Shown: positions 33,022 to 41,693, counted from the stretch's first letter. The stretch: 48,792 bases of DNA from an uncultured Clostridia bacterium (GCA_944362555.1 CALVTL010000014.1:1-48792), one strand, 5' to 3'. Numbers and translations: made by a program. Notes: a model not told the origin generated them from the sequence alone.

Positions 33022-34905
33022 ATGAAACATAAATGGCTTTTTGCAATGTGTTCCCTTGCCGTGCTCATGGCGGGCGCGGCAGGCTTTGCCGCGTGCCGGA
33101 AGGAGCCGCCCGCCCCGGAACATATCCACACCATGACGCACCATCCCGCCGCCGAGGCGGGGTGCACCACGGCGGGCAACACGGAGTATTGGGCGTGTAC
33201 GGGCTGCGGAAAATATTTTTCCGATGCGGACGGCGCCGACGTCATCGCAAAGGACAGTTGGGTCATTCCCGCCAGGGGGCACACCTTTTCGGAGACGTGG
33301 ACGTATGACGACGCCGTGCACTACCATGCGGCGACGTGCGAACACAAGGGGGAGCGGGCAGACGAAGGCGAGCACGCCTTTTCGGACGGCGTCTGCACGA
33401 TCTGTGGCTGTTCGCAGGGTGCAACGGAGGAACTTGCGTTCACGATTATGACGGACGGAAGGACGTCGTATTACGTCGTTACGGGCATCGGGAGCGTCTT
33501 CCGTGCGGACATCGTTATCCCCGCAGAATATCGCGGCTTGCCCGTGAAGGAGATCGGGGAGCGGGTGTTTGCGGACTGCTCCGCGCTGAAAAGCGTCACT
33601 CTTCCCGAAGGGCTCGAAAAAATCGGAACGTATGCGTTTTATCGCTGCTCTGCGCTGGAGCGCGTCGTTTTTCCCGAGAGCCTGCGCACCATCGGCGAGG
33701 AGGCGTTTGCGGACTGCTCCGCGCTGAAAAGCGTCACTCTTCCCGCAGGGCTTGGAAGCATCGGCAGGGCTGTCTTTTCGGGCTGCGACGGCATTACGGA
33801 CATCACGCTGCCCTTCGTGGGGGAAGCGAACGGTGCAGACGGCCGTCTGGGATATATTTTCGGGGAATCGAGAAACAGCAACGAGAACGTTCCCGCATCC
33901 CTGCGGTCGGTCGTCCTCACGGGCGGCACGCAGATCCCCGCCCGCGCGTTTGAAGAATGCAGCAATCTTGGAAGCGTCACCCTGCCCGCAGGGCTTGAAA
34001 GCATCGGAGAGCGGGCGTTCGCGGGCTGCTCCACGCTGGAGGGCATCGTTCTTCCCGAGAGCCTGCGCACCATCGGGGAGGAGGCGTTTGCGAATTGCAG
34101 GATGCTGGAGCAAATCACCCTTCCTGCAGGGCTTGAAAGCATCGGTGTGCGCGCCTTTGAGGAGTGCGCCTCCCTTGCGGGCGAACTCGTCATCCCCGAC
34201 AGCGTCGTGCGCATCGGCGAGCGGGCGTTCGCATTCTGTACCGCTCTTGCGGGCGTGACCGTCGGCGGCGGGGTGAAAGACTTCGGGGAACACGCGTTCG
34301 CACTCTGTTACGATCTGACGCGCGTGACGGTCAAGGCGGGCGCCGCGTGCATCGGCAGGTGGGCGTTTTATTACTGCGTCTCCCTCACGGACGTGACCAT
34401 CGGGGAGGGAGTGGCAACGATCGGCGCGGGCGCGTTTGCCTGGTGCAGGGCACTTTCGGGCAGGCTCGTCCTTCCCGACGGTGTGAAGGAGATCGGATCG
34501 GAGGCGTTCGCGGGCTGCGAAGCCCTGACGGAGGCGGTGCTCGGACGGGGCGTGGAGCGCATCGGCTATGGGGCGTTCTATCAGTGCTATGCGCTTTCCG
34601 GCATCCTCTTGCCCGAGAGCGTTACGACCATCGAAGAAAGCGCGTTTGAACGGTGTCATGGGCTGCAGAAGATCTACTATGGCGGCACGCAGGAGGCGTG
34701 GGGGCGCATTGCGATCGCCGAGGGCTCTCCCGCGCTCGCCTCTGCGGCGGTGTATTTTTACAGCGAAACGCCGCCGACGGGGGAGGGGAACTTCTGGCAC
34801 TGCGGCGCAGACGGCGCGATCGAGGAATGGCAGCCGATACAAAAAGAGGGGCGAGGTGTCACGCTCGCAGCCCCCTCCCGAGAGGGGGATTTACAGAATA
34901 CATAA
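33022..34905 (+). CDS. BspA-like leucine-rich-repeat surface lipoprotein
   Basis: A 627-residue secreted lipoprotein. The signal ends in the lipobox GFAAC (C25). Residues about 45-130 contain paired CxxC motifs (WACTGCGKYFSD, CTICGCS) of the kind often placed ahead of BspA repeats. From about 165 to 595, LRR_5-type repeats of about 23 residues recur, with cores such as FADCSALKSVTLPEGLEKIG and FYRCSALERVVFPESLRTIG. A variant module with ITLPFVGEANG and GYIFGES interrupts them near 265-300. Such proteins are found on gut and oral bacteria and are thought to bind host or bacterial surfaces; the ligand is unknown. GGAGG precedes the ATG. The last 15-20 residues resemble read-through of non-coding DNA. 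Confidence 0.87.
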   Translation: MKHKWLFAMCSLAVLMAGAAGFAACRKEPPAPEHIHTMTHHPAAEAGCTTAGNTEYWACTGCGKYFSDADGADVIAKDSWVIPARGHTFSETWTYDDAVHYHAATCEHKGERADEGEHAFSDGVCTICGCSQGATEELAFTIMTDGRTSYYVVTGIGSVFRADIVIPAEYRGLPVKEIGERVFADCSALKSVTLPEGLEKIGTYAFYRCSALERVVFPESLRTIGEEAFADCSALKSVTLPAGLGSIGRAVFSGCDGITDITLPFVGEANGADGRLGYIFGESRNSNENVPASLRSVVLTGGTQIPARAFEECSNLGSVTLPAGLESIGERAFAGCSTLEGIVLPESLRTIGEEAFANCRMLEQITLPAGLESIGVRAFEECASLAGELVIPDSVVRIGERAFAFCTALAGVTVGGGVKDFGEHAFALCYDLTRVTVKAGAACIGRWAFYYCVSLTDVTIGEGVATIGAGAFAWCRALSGRLVLPDGVKEIGSEAFAGCEALTEAVLGRGVERIGYGAFYQCYALSGILLPESVTTIEESAFERCHGLQKIYYGGTQEAWGRIAIAEGSPALASAAVYFYSETPPTGEGNFWHCGADGAIEEWQPIQKEGRGVTLAAPSREGDLQNT

Positions 34906-34911
34906 AAAAGC

Positions 34912-34945
34912 GGAGCCGCTCGTTTCGGGCGGCTCCCTGTCTTTT
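34912..34945 (+). terminator. Intrinsic terminator of the BspA-like gene
   Basis: Arms GGAGCCGC and GCGGCTCC flank a nine-base loop, followed by CTGTCTTTT, a short T-rich end. It begins 6 bases after the stop. Confidence 0.7.
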
Positions 34946-34981
34946 CGGTACAGCCAAGTCAAAAAAGGAAGTATGAACAGT

Positions 34982-35497
34982 TCAAAGAGCAGATGATCGG
35001 CTGAACAGGTTTATGAGTTCCTTCTGTTTCCTGATTGCATATTCGTATGCGACTTTCGTTCCGCTTTTAGGCTGTTCACGAGCGATGCGGCCTCTTGCGG
35101 CAGGCTTGAGAGGGGGCTTGTAGTGTTCGTCGTAATAGAAGATGCAAAGGGCTGCCTTGTCGATCATAAAGTGATTGCGTTCGACATAAGCCGCTTTGCC
35201 CGCCTTGACGACATTCTCCGGGATATAAGTCGCGTCGTAAGATCCGAGCAGACGATCCTCGTAGTGCTTGTTGATGTAAGGGTACTCGGCTCGGACATAT
35301 ATGCGCTTTATGTCGGGGCGTTCCTTTTGAATTTCGGTCACGACTTCAAGGCACAAATCATTGAAATCGCTTCTGCTGCCAAATAAAAAGGTATCGGCGT
35401 TTCTGTCGTCGATGAGTTTCAGAATGAGCTCTTTTAATCGCAGGCGGAAGCCGCCGTCAAATTGCAGCTTTCGATGCCCGATAAAGGTAACTATCAT
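34982..35497 (-). CDS. SLOG-domain protein (DUF1273/YspA-like)
   Basis: A 171-residue protein with a Rossmann-like SLOG/DUF1273 pattern: start MIVTFIGHRK, then TFLFGSRSDFNDLCLEVV near 48-65, and YEYAIRKQKELINL near the end. SLOG proteins are thought to bind nucleotide or sugar-nucleotide ligands, and some families act in defence or signalling; the precise role of this group is unknown. ATG 35497 is favoured because TTGGAG lies 5-10 bases upstream; an upstream in-frame TTG at 35509 is part of that same site. It is divergent from a small XRE regulator across a 129-base gap. Its codon use is less GC-rich than the neighbours, hinting at acquisition. Confidence 0.75.
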   Translation of the reverse strand: MIVTFIGHRKLQFDGGFRLRLKELILKLIDDRNADTFLFGSRSDFNDLCLEVVTEIQKERPDIKRIYVRAEYPYINKHYEDRLLGSYDATYIPENVVKAGKAAYVERNHFMIDKAALCIFYYDEHYKPPLKPAARGRIAREQPKSGTKVAYEYAIRKQKELINLFSRSSAL

Positions 35498-35513
35498 AGG
35501 TTTCTCCAACGAT

Positions 35514-35542
35514 ATAATAACAAAAATTTAACTAAATAGCAA
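35514..35542 (-). promoter_or_regulatory. Probable promoter of the SLOG gene
   Basis: On the minus strand TTGCTA (35542-35537) and TATTAT (35519-35514) are separated by 17 bases. The expected transcript start gives a leader of only about 10 bases that still includes the ribosome site. Confidence 0.5.
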
Positions 35543-35626
35543 TTCTGCGATGTATAGCAGTAAAAGAAAATGCAAAAAATTTATACTGCCATTAGATAAG
35601 TAGCTTATTTTAACAGAGGTGGCGGT

Positions 35627-35866
35627 ATGCTTTTGGAGGACGCGGTTGCGTTACGCATCGAACAGTTGTGCATAGAGCGGAAAATGACCAAATATGAATT
35701 GTCCGAGCGGAGCGGGGTGCCGCAGACGACATTATCTTCCATCAAGAAGAAGAGAAGCACGTCGGTAAAGTTGAAGACATTGTACGCGATCTGCGAAGGC
35801 TTTGACATGAGTTTTGAGGAGTTTTTCGCCTGTCCGTTGTTTGACAGAAACACTTTGTACGATTGA
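35627..35866 (+). CDS. Small XRE/Cro-type HTH regulator
   Basis: A 79-residue DNA-binding protein consisting of essentially one HTH domain. Residues 8-65 contain LCIERKMTKYELSERSGVPQ and TTLSSIKKKR, the paired helices of the XRE family, followed by LKTLYAICEGFDMSFEEFF. AGAGGTGG precedes the start. It is divergent from the SLOG gene, and an inverted repeat GCAGTA (35557-35562) / TACTGC (35584-35589) between the two could be its operator, giving shared control. No effector domain is present. Confidence 0.88.
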   Translation: MLLEDAVALRIEQLCIERKMTKYELSERSGVPQTTLSSIKKKRSTSVKLKTLYAICEGFDMSFEEFFACPLFDRNTLYD

Positions 35867-35880
35867 ATCGGTATAAAAAC

Positions 35881-35910
35881 AGCCCGTTGCGAGGAATCGC
35901 AACGGGCTTT
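35881..35910 (+). terminator. Intrinsic terminator of the XRE gene
   Basis: Arms AGCCCGTTGCGA and TCGCAACGGGCT flank GGAA, with a short T end. It begins 14 bases after the stop. The following 133 bases hold no gene I can support. Confidence 0.8.
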
Positions 35911-36043
35911 GACGTTACGGGGCAGAGTAGCTTTTGCCTTCTGCCGTTATGCGGTTGCTTGTATGTCGGGCTGACCGCTTTTGCAGGCGCGAAGGATGAT
36001 GTGGGCGGTGTCCCGTTCGGCTCTCGGCTTGAACCATAAACGT

Positions 36044-36081
36044 GCGCCGCCCTGCGGATCATTCCGCAGGGCGGCGCTTTT
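36044..36081. terminator. Hairpin with the same arms as the mreB terminator
   Basis: Arms GCGCCGCCCTGCGG and CCGCAGGGCGGCGC flank ATCATT, with TTTT then a further T run on the plus side. It lies 17 bases beyond the stop of the minus-strand lipoprotein gene and may serve that gene, although the T tract favours plus-strand transcripts. Confidence 0.7.
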
Positions 36082-36098
36082 GCGTTTTTTCGGGGGGA

Positions 36099-37232
36099 TC
36101 AGGAAAGTTCGAGCTCGATGACGGCGTGTTCCTTTGTAAAGGTGAGCACTCCGCCCGAGGGGGTGCTTTCAAACGCGCCGCCGTCGGCGCTCCTGATACG
36201 GATGGCGGGAACGGGCGGCGGATCGCCCGTTCTGTATGCAAGACGGACGGCGTATTCGTGCCCGACGGCGCATCGGATGACGAGCGTCACCTTGCCGCCG
36301 ACGATCTCATACTCGTCCTCGAGAATGGTCTGATACTGCTGCAGATACATCGTATCCTCGTAATCGAGGTCCTCAAAGGTGAAGTAGAGATCCTCCGTCT
36401 CCGCGTCCGAGACGTAAAAGACGACGGTCTCCTCCCACGTTTCAACTTTCTCGAGCGGGGCGGGCGCCCTGACGGTCAGCGTGCAGGCGAGCACCGCCTC
36501 GTCGCCGAACTTGTGCCCGTTCTCCACCGCGAGCACCACCTTCGCCGTGCCCGCGCGCAGCATGGTGCGGTCGATGCGCACGGTAAAGGCTCTTGCAAAG
36601 TTGTTCATGTCTCCCGTTGTCACTTCCACCGAGAGCGCCTCGTTCGGGATGACGTCCTCGTTCAGCGAGAAGGCGCGCTCCTCGTGCACGGTGAACATCC
36701 CGCCGCTGCCCGCAGGGGAGGAGGTGACGTCGGCATGGAGTTCGGCGTCGTCCGAAAAATCAAAATAGCTGTCCCCGTCGAACGCTGCCTGCCATATCTC
36801 CACCCCTTCTATGTTGCCCTCGCGCCAGGAGAGGAAGTTGTCCGTCGCATTGTCGGGGTAGTACGCCGCCTCCACCGCGACGCGCACGGGCTCGGCGGGC
36901 ATCAGAAAGGTGTATTTGCCGCTCTGTCCGGTGAGTTCCTTCTCTCCCGTGTCGGAGCCGCGCACCGTCACGCTTTCCAGCACGCTGTCCGCGGGGTGGG
37001 TGAGGGTGACGGTGAACGTCACTTCGTCCCCCGCATACGCGCCGTCGGGGAGCCCCGCCACGGTGTAGACGTCGCTCGTTTCGGGCGCCTGAACGGAGTA
37101 GCGCGTTCCGCTCCCGCCTTCGCCCCCTTCGCCGCCGTCCCCTTTTCCGTCGGCGCACGCGGCGAAGGCTGCCGCAAGGAAGAAGCACATTGCCGCCGTA
37201 AGGCAAGCGTTCCACAGTCTGAATTTTTTCAT
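36099..37232 (-). CDS. Secreted lipoprotein of unknown function
   Basis: A 377-residue protein I do not recognise. The signal (MKKFRLWNAC then a hydrophobic run) ends in the lipobox FAAC with C26, then a Gly/Glu-rich linker (about 29-42). The rest looks like consecutive beta-rich, Ig-like or bacterial-repeat modules: TFTVTLTHPADSVLESVTV near 72, KYTFLMPAEPVRVAVEA near 106 (typical of small secreted beta modules), and a C-terminal acidic region with many Glu, Asp and Tyr. A role at the cell surface, possibly adhesion or binding, is only an inference. GGAG precedes the ATG. It is transcribed alone, divergent from sleB. Confidence 0.78.
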   Translation of the reverse strand: MKKFRLWNACLTAAMCFFLAAAFAACADGKGDGGEGGEGGSGTRYSVQAPETSDVYTVAGLPDGAYAGDEVTFTVTLTHPADSVLESVTVRGSDTGEKELTGQSGKYTFLMPAEPVRVAVEAAYYPDNATDNFLSWREGNIEGVEIWQAAFDGDSYFDFSDDAELHADVTSSPAGSGGMFTVHEERAFSLNEDVIPNEALSVEVTTGDMNNFARAFTVRIDRTMLRAGTAKVVLAVENGHKFGDEAVLACTLTVRAPAPLEKVETWEETVVFYVSDAETEDLYFTFEDLDYEDTMYLQQYQTILEDEYEIVGGKVTLVIRCAVGHEYAVRLAYRTGDPPPVPAIRIRSADGGAFESTPSGGVLTFTKEHAVIELELS

Positions 37233-37414
37233 GAGAGGCTCCTTTTTCGGAAAGATTTTCTAAAAAGAGAGAGGGTTCTGCACGCGCTGCCGCGAGGCGC
37301 GCCTGCATCATGATTATACCACATCTTTGTCCGCCGTCAAGGGGGAGGGGAAAAATACGCCTTTTCCGCATAAAAGTTTTTCGCCTGCACACGATTGTGT
37401 ACAGGAGGAAGGCA

Positions 37415-38155
37415 ATGAAAAAAAGTCTGATGATCGGCGCGATGGCGCTGGCGCTCGTCGGCGGCGTGTCGGCGGGGGCGGCGGCGTTGGCGCACGAGGC
37501 GCCCGTCGCGGAGCTTGCCGTCGTGGAGGCGGCGGTGCTGCGGCAGGGCAGTTCGGGCGGCGAGGTGAAGGAGGTGCAGCGCCGCCTGAAAAATTGGGGG
37601 TACTACACGGGCGCGGTGGACGGCATCTTCGGCCCCGCCACCAAAAAGGCGGTCGTGTATTTCCAGAAGAAGAATTCGCTCACGGCGGACGGCGTCGTCG
37701 GCAAGGCGACATATAAGGCGCTGGGCATGAACGATTCGTACAACGCCTTAAACGGCGGGGGCAGCGCGGGAAGTTCGGGAAGTTCGGGGGTGAACGGCTA
37801 CACCTCGTCCGACGTCTATCTGATGGCGAAAGCCATCTACGCCGAGGGCAGAGGGGAGAGCTACACGGGGCAGGTCGCCATCGGCGCGGTCATCATGAAC
37901 CGCGTCAAGAGCCCCGATTTTCCCAACACCATCGCGGGGGTCATCTACCAGAAGGGCGCATTCACGGCGGTGGACGACGGGCAGATCAACCTTGAGCCCA
38001 ACGAGACGGCGTACAGCGCCGCGCGCGACGCCATGAACGGCTGGGACCCCACCTACGGGTGTCTTTATTACTACAACCCCGCCGTGGCGACGAGCGCATG
38101 GATCTTCACGCGCGAGACGGTGACGGTCATCGGGAAGCACGTTTTTGCCATTTGA
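37415..38155 (+). CDS. sleB: Spore cortex-lytic enzyme SleB
   Basis: A 246-residue secreted hydrolase. Residues 1-25 are a signal peptide, about 40-100 are a peptidoglycan-binding domain (GEVKEVQRRLKNWGYYTG, VDGIFGPATKKAV, LTADGVVGKATYKALG), then a Gly/Ser linker, then the SleB catalytic domain from about 128 (LMAKAIYAEGRGESYTGQV, GAVIMNRVKSPDFPNTIAGV). SleB is a lytic transglycosylase that cuts cortex peptidoglycan with muramic lactam during germination. The strong AGGAGGAAGG site fixes the ATG at 37415. The next gene encodes YpeB, its known partner, 10 bases on. Confidence 0.93.
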   Translation: MKKSLMIGAMALALVGGVSAGAAALAHEAPVAELAVVEAAVLRQGSSGGEVKEVQRRLKNWGYYTGAVDGIFGPATKKAVVYFQKKNSLTADGVVGKATYKALGMNDSYNALNGGGSAGSSGSSGVNGYTSSDVYLMAKAIYAEGRGESYTGQVAIGAVIMNRVKSPDFPNTIAGVIYQKGAFTAVDDGQINLEPNETAYSAARDAMNGWDPTYGCLYYYNPAVATSAWIFTRETVTVIGKHVFAI

Positions 38156-38165
38156 GGAGGTGGAT

Positions 38166-39812
38166 ATGGAGAAGGATATTTCGAGCGGAGCAGAAAAGGT
38201 GGAACGGGTGAACAGCGCGGCAAAGGCGCGCGAGGAGGCGCAGGCGGCGGAGCGCGAAGCCGCCGACGCGCGCTACCGTGCGGCAAAGGCGCGGGAGGAA
38301 GTGCAAAGGGCGGAGCGTGCGGACGAGCAGGGCGCCCGCGCCAAGCAGAAGGCGGAACGCACCCTGCGCAAGGAGGAGAAGGCGCGCGAACGGCAAGCCC
38401 GACGTGCGCGCGAGGCGCGGGAGAAGGCGGCGCAAAAGCAGAAGCGGCGGGAGGAGCGCGCCGCCCGCAAGCAGGCGAGATCGCAGGGGGGCGGCAGACG
38501 GCGCGCGCCCGGCATCGGCGGGTGGATCGCCGCGGTCTCTGTTCTGGGGGCGGCGTGCCTCGCGCTTGCGACCGTCGTCACCGTGGGGTCTTTCCGCATG
38601 ACGGACATGGCGAAGAGTTCCGCGAACGCCTTCCGCGCGGCGCTCTATGAGCTCGTCTCCGTCTCGGAGAACATGGACGACAACCTCGCCAAACTGCGCA
38701 TCGCCTCGGGGGCGGCGGAACAGCGGCTGCTGCTCACCGAGATCCTCGTGGACACCGCCATCATGGAGAGCGCCATCGAAAAATTCCCCGTGGACGAGGC
38801 GACGGGCACGGATATGTCCGCCTTCGTCAACCGCACGGGGATGGGGGCGCGGCGGATGCTGCGCGCGCTCGCCGCGGGCAGGGCGCTGCAGGAGTTCGAC
38901 CGCGAGGCGATCGCCCGCTTTTATGAGACGAATGCGCGCCTGTGCGCCGAGCTCAACGACCTTGTCCGTCATCTGCCCGAAAAGGAACTCGCCCGCTTCC
39001 TCGCGGGGAAGGGGAGCATGATCGGAGACAGGCTCTCCGACCTCGGACATGGTGCTTCCAAAAAGCCCGAAGAGCCCGTTCCGCCCGCAGGCGAGGGGGA
39101 GAACACCGCAAAGAGCGTTGCGGAAGTGTCCGCCGCGCGCGCGGAAGAACGGGTGCGGGAGATCTTCAAGGGCTACCATGTCGCGGATGTCAGGCTGACG
39201 GGGGAGACCATGTCGCGCGGGGTGCGGGCGTATAACTTCACCTTAACGGACGAGGGCGGCGCCGAGTTCTTCGCGCAGGTCTCCAAGGACGGCGGCAGGC
39301 TGCTCTTCTTCGACAGCTACGAGCGCTGCACGCAGAAGAACTTCTCTTTGGAGAACTGCGACGCCCTCGCGCGGGAATTCCTCGCCTCGGCGGGCTATGC
39401 GCAGCTCGTTCCCGTGTGGTTCTCGGAGGCGGGGAACGTGGCGTCCGTCACCTATGTTGCGGAAAGGGACGGCGTGCGGCTGTACTCCGACCTCATCCGC
39501 GTGCGCGTGTGCGAACAGAAGGGGCGCGTCGTCGGCATGGACGCCCGCACATACGGGCTCCGTCCCCACGGCGTGCGCGATACGGTGCCCACGCTCTCGC
39601 GGGAGGAGGCGTGCGGGCGGCTCTCGCCCGAACTGCGCGCGGAGAGCGTGCATCTCGCGCTCATCCCGCTCGGGCGGCGGGAGGTGCTCACCTACGAGTG
39701 CGCCTGCCGCTTCGGGGAGGAGGAGTTCCTCGTCTACCTCGACGCGCACACGGGCGAGGAGGTGCGCATCTACCGCGTGCATGACAGCGCGCAGGGGCGC
39801 TACCTCGCATAG
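38166..39812 (+). CDS. ypeB: YpeB-like germination protein with charged N-terminal extension
   Basis: A 548-residue membrane protein. In other spore-formers YpeB is needed to keep SleB stable and in place in the spore. The region after the membrane helix (about 118-141) matches YpeB: VSENMDDNLAKLRIASG near 165, then C-terminal PepSY-like modules near 330-545 (REIFKGYHVADVRLTG and similar). What is unusual is residues 1-115: a very charged Ala/Arg/Glu/Lys coiled-coil-like stretch on the cytoplasmic side, whereas typical YpeB is about 450 residues with a short N-terminus. GAGGAGG precedes the ATG at 38166. It is co-transcribed with sleB. Confidence 0.88.
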   Translation: MEKDISSGAEKVERVNSAAKAREEAQAAEREAADARYRAAKAREEVQRAERADEQGARAKQKAERTLRKEEKARERQARRAREAREKAAQKQKRREERAARKQARSQGGGRRRAPGIGGWIAAVSVLGAACLALATVVTVGSFRMTDMAKSSANAFRAALYELVSVSENMDDNLAKLRIASGAAEQRLLLTEILVDTAIMESAIEKFPVDEATGTDMSAFVNRTGMGARRMLRALAAGRALQEFDREAIARFYETNARLCAELNDLVRHLPEKELARFLAGKGSMIGDRLSDLGHGASKKPEEPVPPAGEGENTAKSVAEVSAARAEERVREIFKGYHVADVRLTGETMSRGVRAYNFTLTDEGGAEFFAQVSKDGGRLLFFDSYERCTQKNFSLENCDALAREFLASAGYAQLVPVWFSEAGNVASVTYVAERDGVRLYSDLIRVRVCEQKGRVVGMDARTYGLRPHGVRDTVPTLSREEACGRLSPELRAESVHLALIPLGRREVLTYECACRFGEEEFLVYLDAHTGEEVRIYRVHDSAQGRYLA

Positions 39813-39845
39813 GGTCGCCTCGCATACACCGTTTGCGGAAAAAAC

Positions 39846-39881
39846 ATTAAAAAGCCGAGCGTTGCCGCCCGGCTTTTTAAT
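39846..39881. terminator. Intrinsic terminator of sleB-ypeB
   Basis: ATTAAAAAGCCG and CGGCTTTTTAAT enclose a partly paired 12-base centre; both sides are A/T-rich, so it can act in either direction. It follows the ypeB stop by about 33 bases. Confidence 0.88.
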
Positions 39882-40058
39882 GAGAAAAAATATGGATTCG
39901 GATGATCAATATCTTCATGTCCCCCACAGGACACTCTTATTATAGTTTGTTGCGGCGGGAAAGTCAAGTTTTTTTACCGAAAAAGTTGACATTTCGCGGC
40001 ATTTTACGTCGGATGCGCGGAAATTGTGCGCGGTTTGATGAAATTTGCGCCGATGTCC

Positions 40059-40087
40059 TTGCAAATTGCGGCAAAATGGCGTAAAAT
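40059..40087 (+). promoter_or_regulatory. Promoter of trmL
   Basis: TTGCAA and TAAAAT separated by exactly 17 bases, 30 bases before the trmL ATG. The rest of the 300-base gap from ypeB is AT-rich and holds only the terminator. Confidence 0.6.
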
Positions 40088-40116
40088 AGACGGGAAGAAT
40101 TTTCGGGAGCAATCGG

Positions 40117-40611
40117 ATGTTTCACGTCGTTCTCGTCGAACCGGAGATCCCGCAGAACGCGGGCAACATTGCGCGCACCTGCGCCGCCACGGGGTGCACG
40201 CTGCACCTCGTCCGCCCGCTCGGGTTTGAGATCTCCGACAAGTACTTAAAGCGCGCAGGGCTCGACTATTGGCACCTTGTGGACGTCAGGGTGCACGAGG
40301 ACCTCGCCGCCTTTCTGGCGGAATATCCCGCCGCGCGGATGCACCTGTTCACCACCAAGGCGCGCAGAACGTACGCCGAGGCGGCGTACCGGGAGGGGGA
40401 CTTCCTCGTATTCGGAAAGGAGACGCGCGGGCTGGAGGAGGAATTTTTGCTGCAGCACGCGGAGGAGTGCTTGCGCATCCCCATGCGGGAGGAGGCGCGC
40501 TCTCTGAACCTCTCCAACAGCGTGGCGATCGCCGTCTACGAGGGGCTGCGGCAGAACGCGTTCGGCTCCCTCGCGCGGGCGGGCGATCTGCACCGCCTGC
40601 ATTGGCAGTGA
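40117..40611 (+). CDS. trmL: tRNA (cytidine(34)-2'-O)-methyltransferase TrmL
   Basis: A 164-residue SPOUT-class methyltransferase that methylates the ribose of the wobble base in certain leucine tRNAs with SAM. The start HVVLVEPEIPQNAGNIARTC is diagnostic of TrmL, with FGKETRGLEEEFL near 107 and the knot motif RSLNLSNSVAIAVYEGLRQ near 126-144. Length is normal. Its stop overlaps the GTG start of the next gene, so the two are transcribed together although no functional link is evident. Confidence 0.94.
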   Translation: MFHVVLVEPEIPQNAGNIARTCAATGCTLHLVRPLGFEISDKYLKRAGLDYWHLVDVRVHEDLAAFLAEYPAARMHLFTTKARRTYAEAAYREGDFLVFGKETRGLEEEFLLQHAEECLRIPMREEARSLNLSNSVAIAVYEGLRQNAFGSLARAGDLHRLHWQ

Positions 40612-41693
40612 AGGCGCGCGCGGTGCTGCGGCGCGCCGCCCTCTGCGCGTTCGCCGTCCTGTTCGTTACGTTGTGGACGCTCTTCCTGCTGCCCTGCACC
40701 GCGTCTTTTTCTGTGGGGGAGGTGAAAGTTGTGTGGGAGGACGGCACGAAATACGAGAGTTATGCCTCCGCCTATTCCGCCCTCGTCGGCGCGGGGGAAG
40801 CGGGCGTTCTGCTCAAACGGGCGGGGACGTGTGGCGTTATTTCGCCCTCCGCGGCGTACCGCAAGCTGTATCGGACGCTCGAGGAGGGCAGCTTTGCCGC
40901 GCTGCTCTCGGCGGACGCCGCAGGGCTTTTTGCCATCGAGCGCGCCGCCGTCTGGCGCTCCTACTCCGCGCCGCGCTGGTATGCGGACGGCTGGTTCGCC
41001 TGGACGGGGGAGAAGGTCGCGGAGCGCCCGCTCGCCTCGTCCGACGCGTGCGGGCGCGTCACCCTCTTTTCGGGAATGCCCTCCGCGGAGCAGCTCTCCC
41101 TGCTCGGCGTACATACCCTCGTTCTGCGCGGGGAGGACGTTCCCGCCGCGGCGGACCTTATGGGAACGCAGGTGGAGACGCTGGAAGTCTCCGCCCCGTA
41201 CGCCTTTTCGGAGGGCGTGCTCACCTGTTCCACGGCGGGCGGCGTGCGCGTCGTCTGCGCCGTTCCCGGAAAGCGGGAGCTCTCCCTTCCCGACGCCGAT
41301 TTTATGGACGAGGGCGCCCTTTGTGCCTGTACGCAGCTCACGTCCCTCACCCTTCCCTATGTCGGCAGTGCCAAAGCGGGCGCGGGGACGGCGTATTCGG
41401 GGGACTTCGGTTGGCTGTTTTCGGACGGGGAGCGTTACCGCATCCCCGAAACGCTCGCGCGCGTTGAAGTGACGGGCGGAAGTCTGCAGGCGTTCGCCTT
41501 CTATGGCTGCGGGAACGTCGCGCACATCTCGGCGTGCGGGCTGCGTGCGGAGGATATCTCCGTGCAGGCGTTTGCGGGGTGCACGGGGCTTCAAACGCTG
41601 CATTCGCCGCGCGCGGCTGTGCGGCTCTCGGGCGATTTTACGCAAAAAAGCCTGCCCTGCGGCTGTACGCTCTTCACGCGGGCGGGAGATTGA
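40608..41693 (+). CDS. Secreted or membrane-anchored leucine-rich-like protein
   Basis: A 361-residue protein of unknown role. GTG 40608 overlaps the trmL stop as GTGA, with no clear ribosome site, so translation probably depends on trmL. Residues 8-30 form a hydrophobic signal or anchor (LCAFAVLFVTLWTLFLLP). The N-terminal 150 residues are not recognised. The C-terminal half contains degenerate LRR_5-like strands and a module, LTSLTLPYVGSAKAGAGT through FAFYGCGNVAHISACGL, like the variant module of the BspA-like protein at 33022 (ITLPFVGEANG...FEECSNLGSVTL). It may be a short relative of that protein. Confidence 0.72.
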   Translation: MKARAVLRRAALCAFAVLFVTLWTLFLLPCTASFSVGEVKVVWEDGTKYESYASAYSALVGAGEAGVLLKRAGTCGVISPSAAYRKLYRTLEEGSFAALLSADAAGLFAIERAAVWRSYSAPRWYADGWFAWTGEKVAERPLASSDACGRVTLFSGMPSAEQLSLLGVHTLVLRGEDVPAAADLMGTQVETLEVSAPYAFSEGVLTCSTAGGVRVVCAVPGKRELSLPDADFMDEGALCACTQLTSLTLPYVGSAKAGAGTAYSGDFGWLFSDGERYRIPETLARVEVTGGSLQAFAFYGCGNVAHISACGLRAEDISVQAFAGCTGLQTLHSPRAAVRLSGDFTQKSLPCGCTLFTRAGD

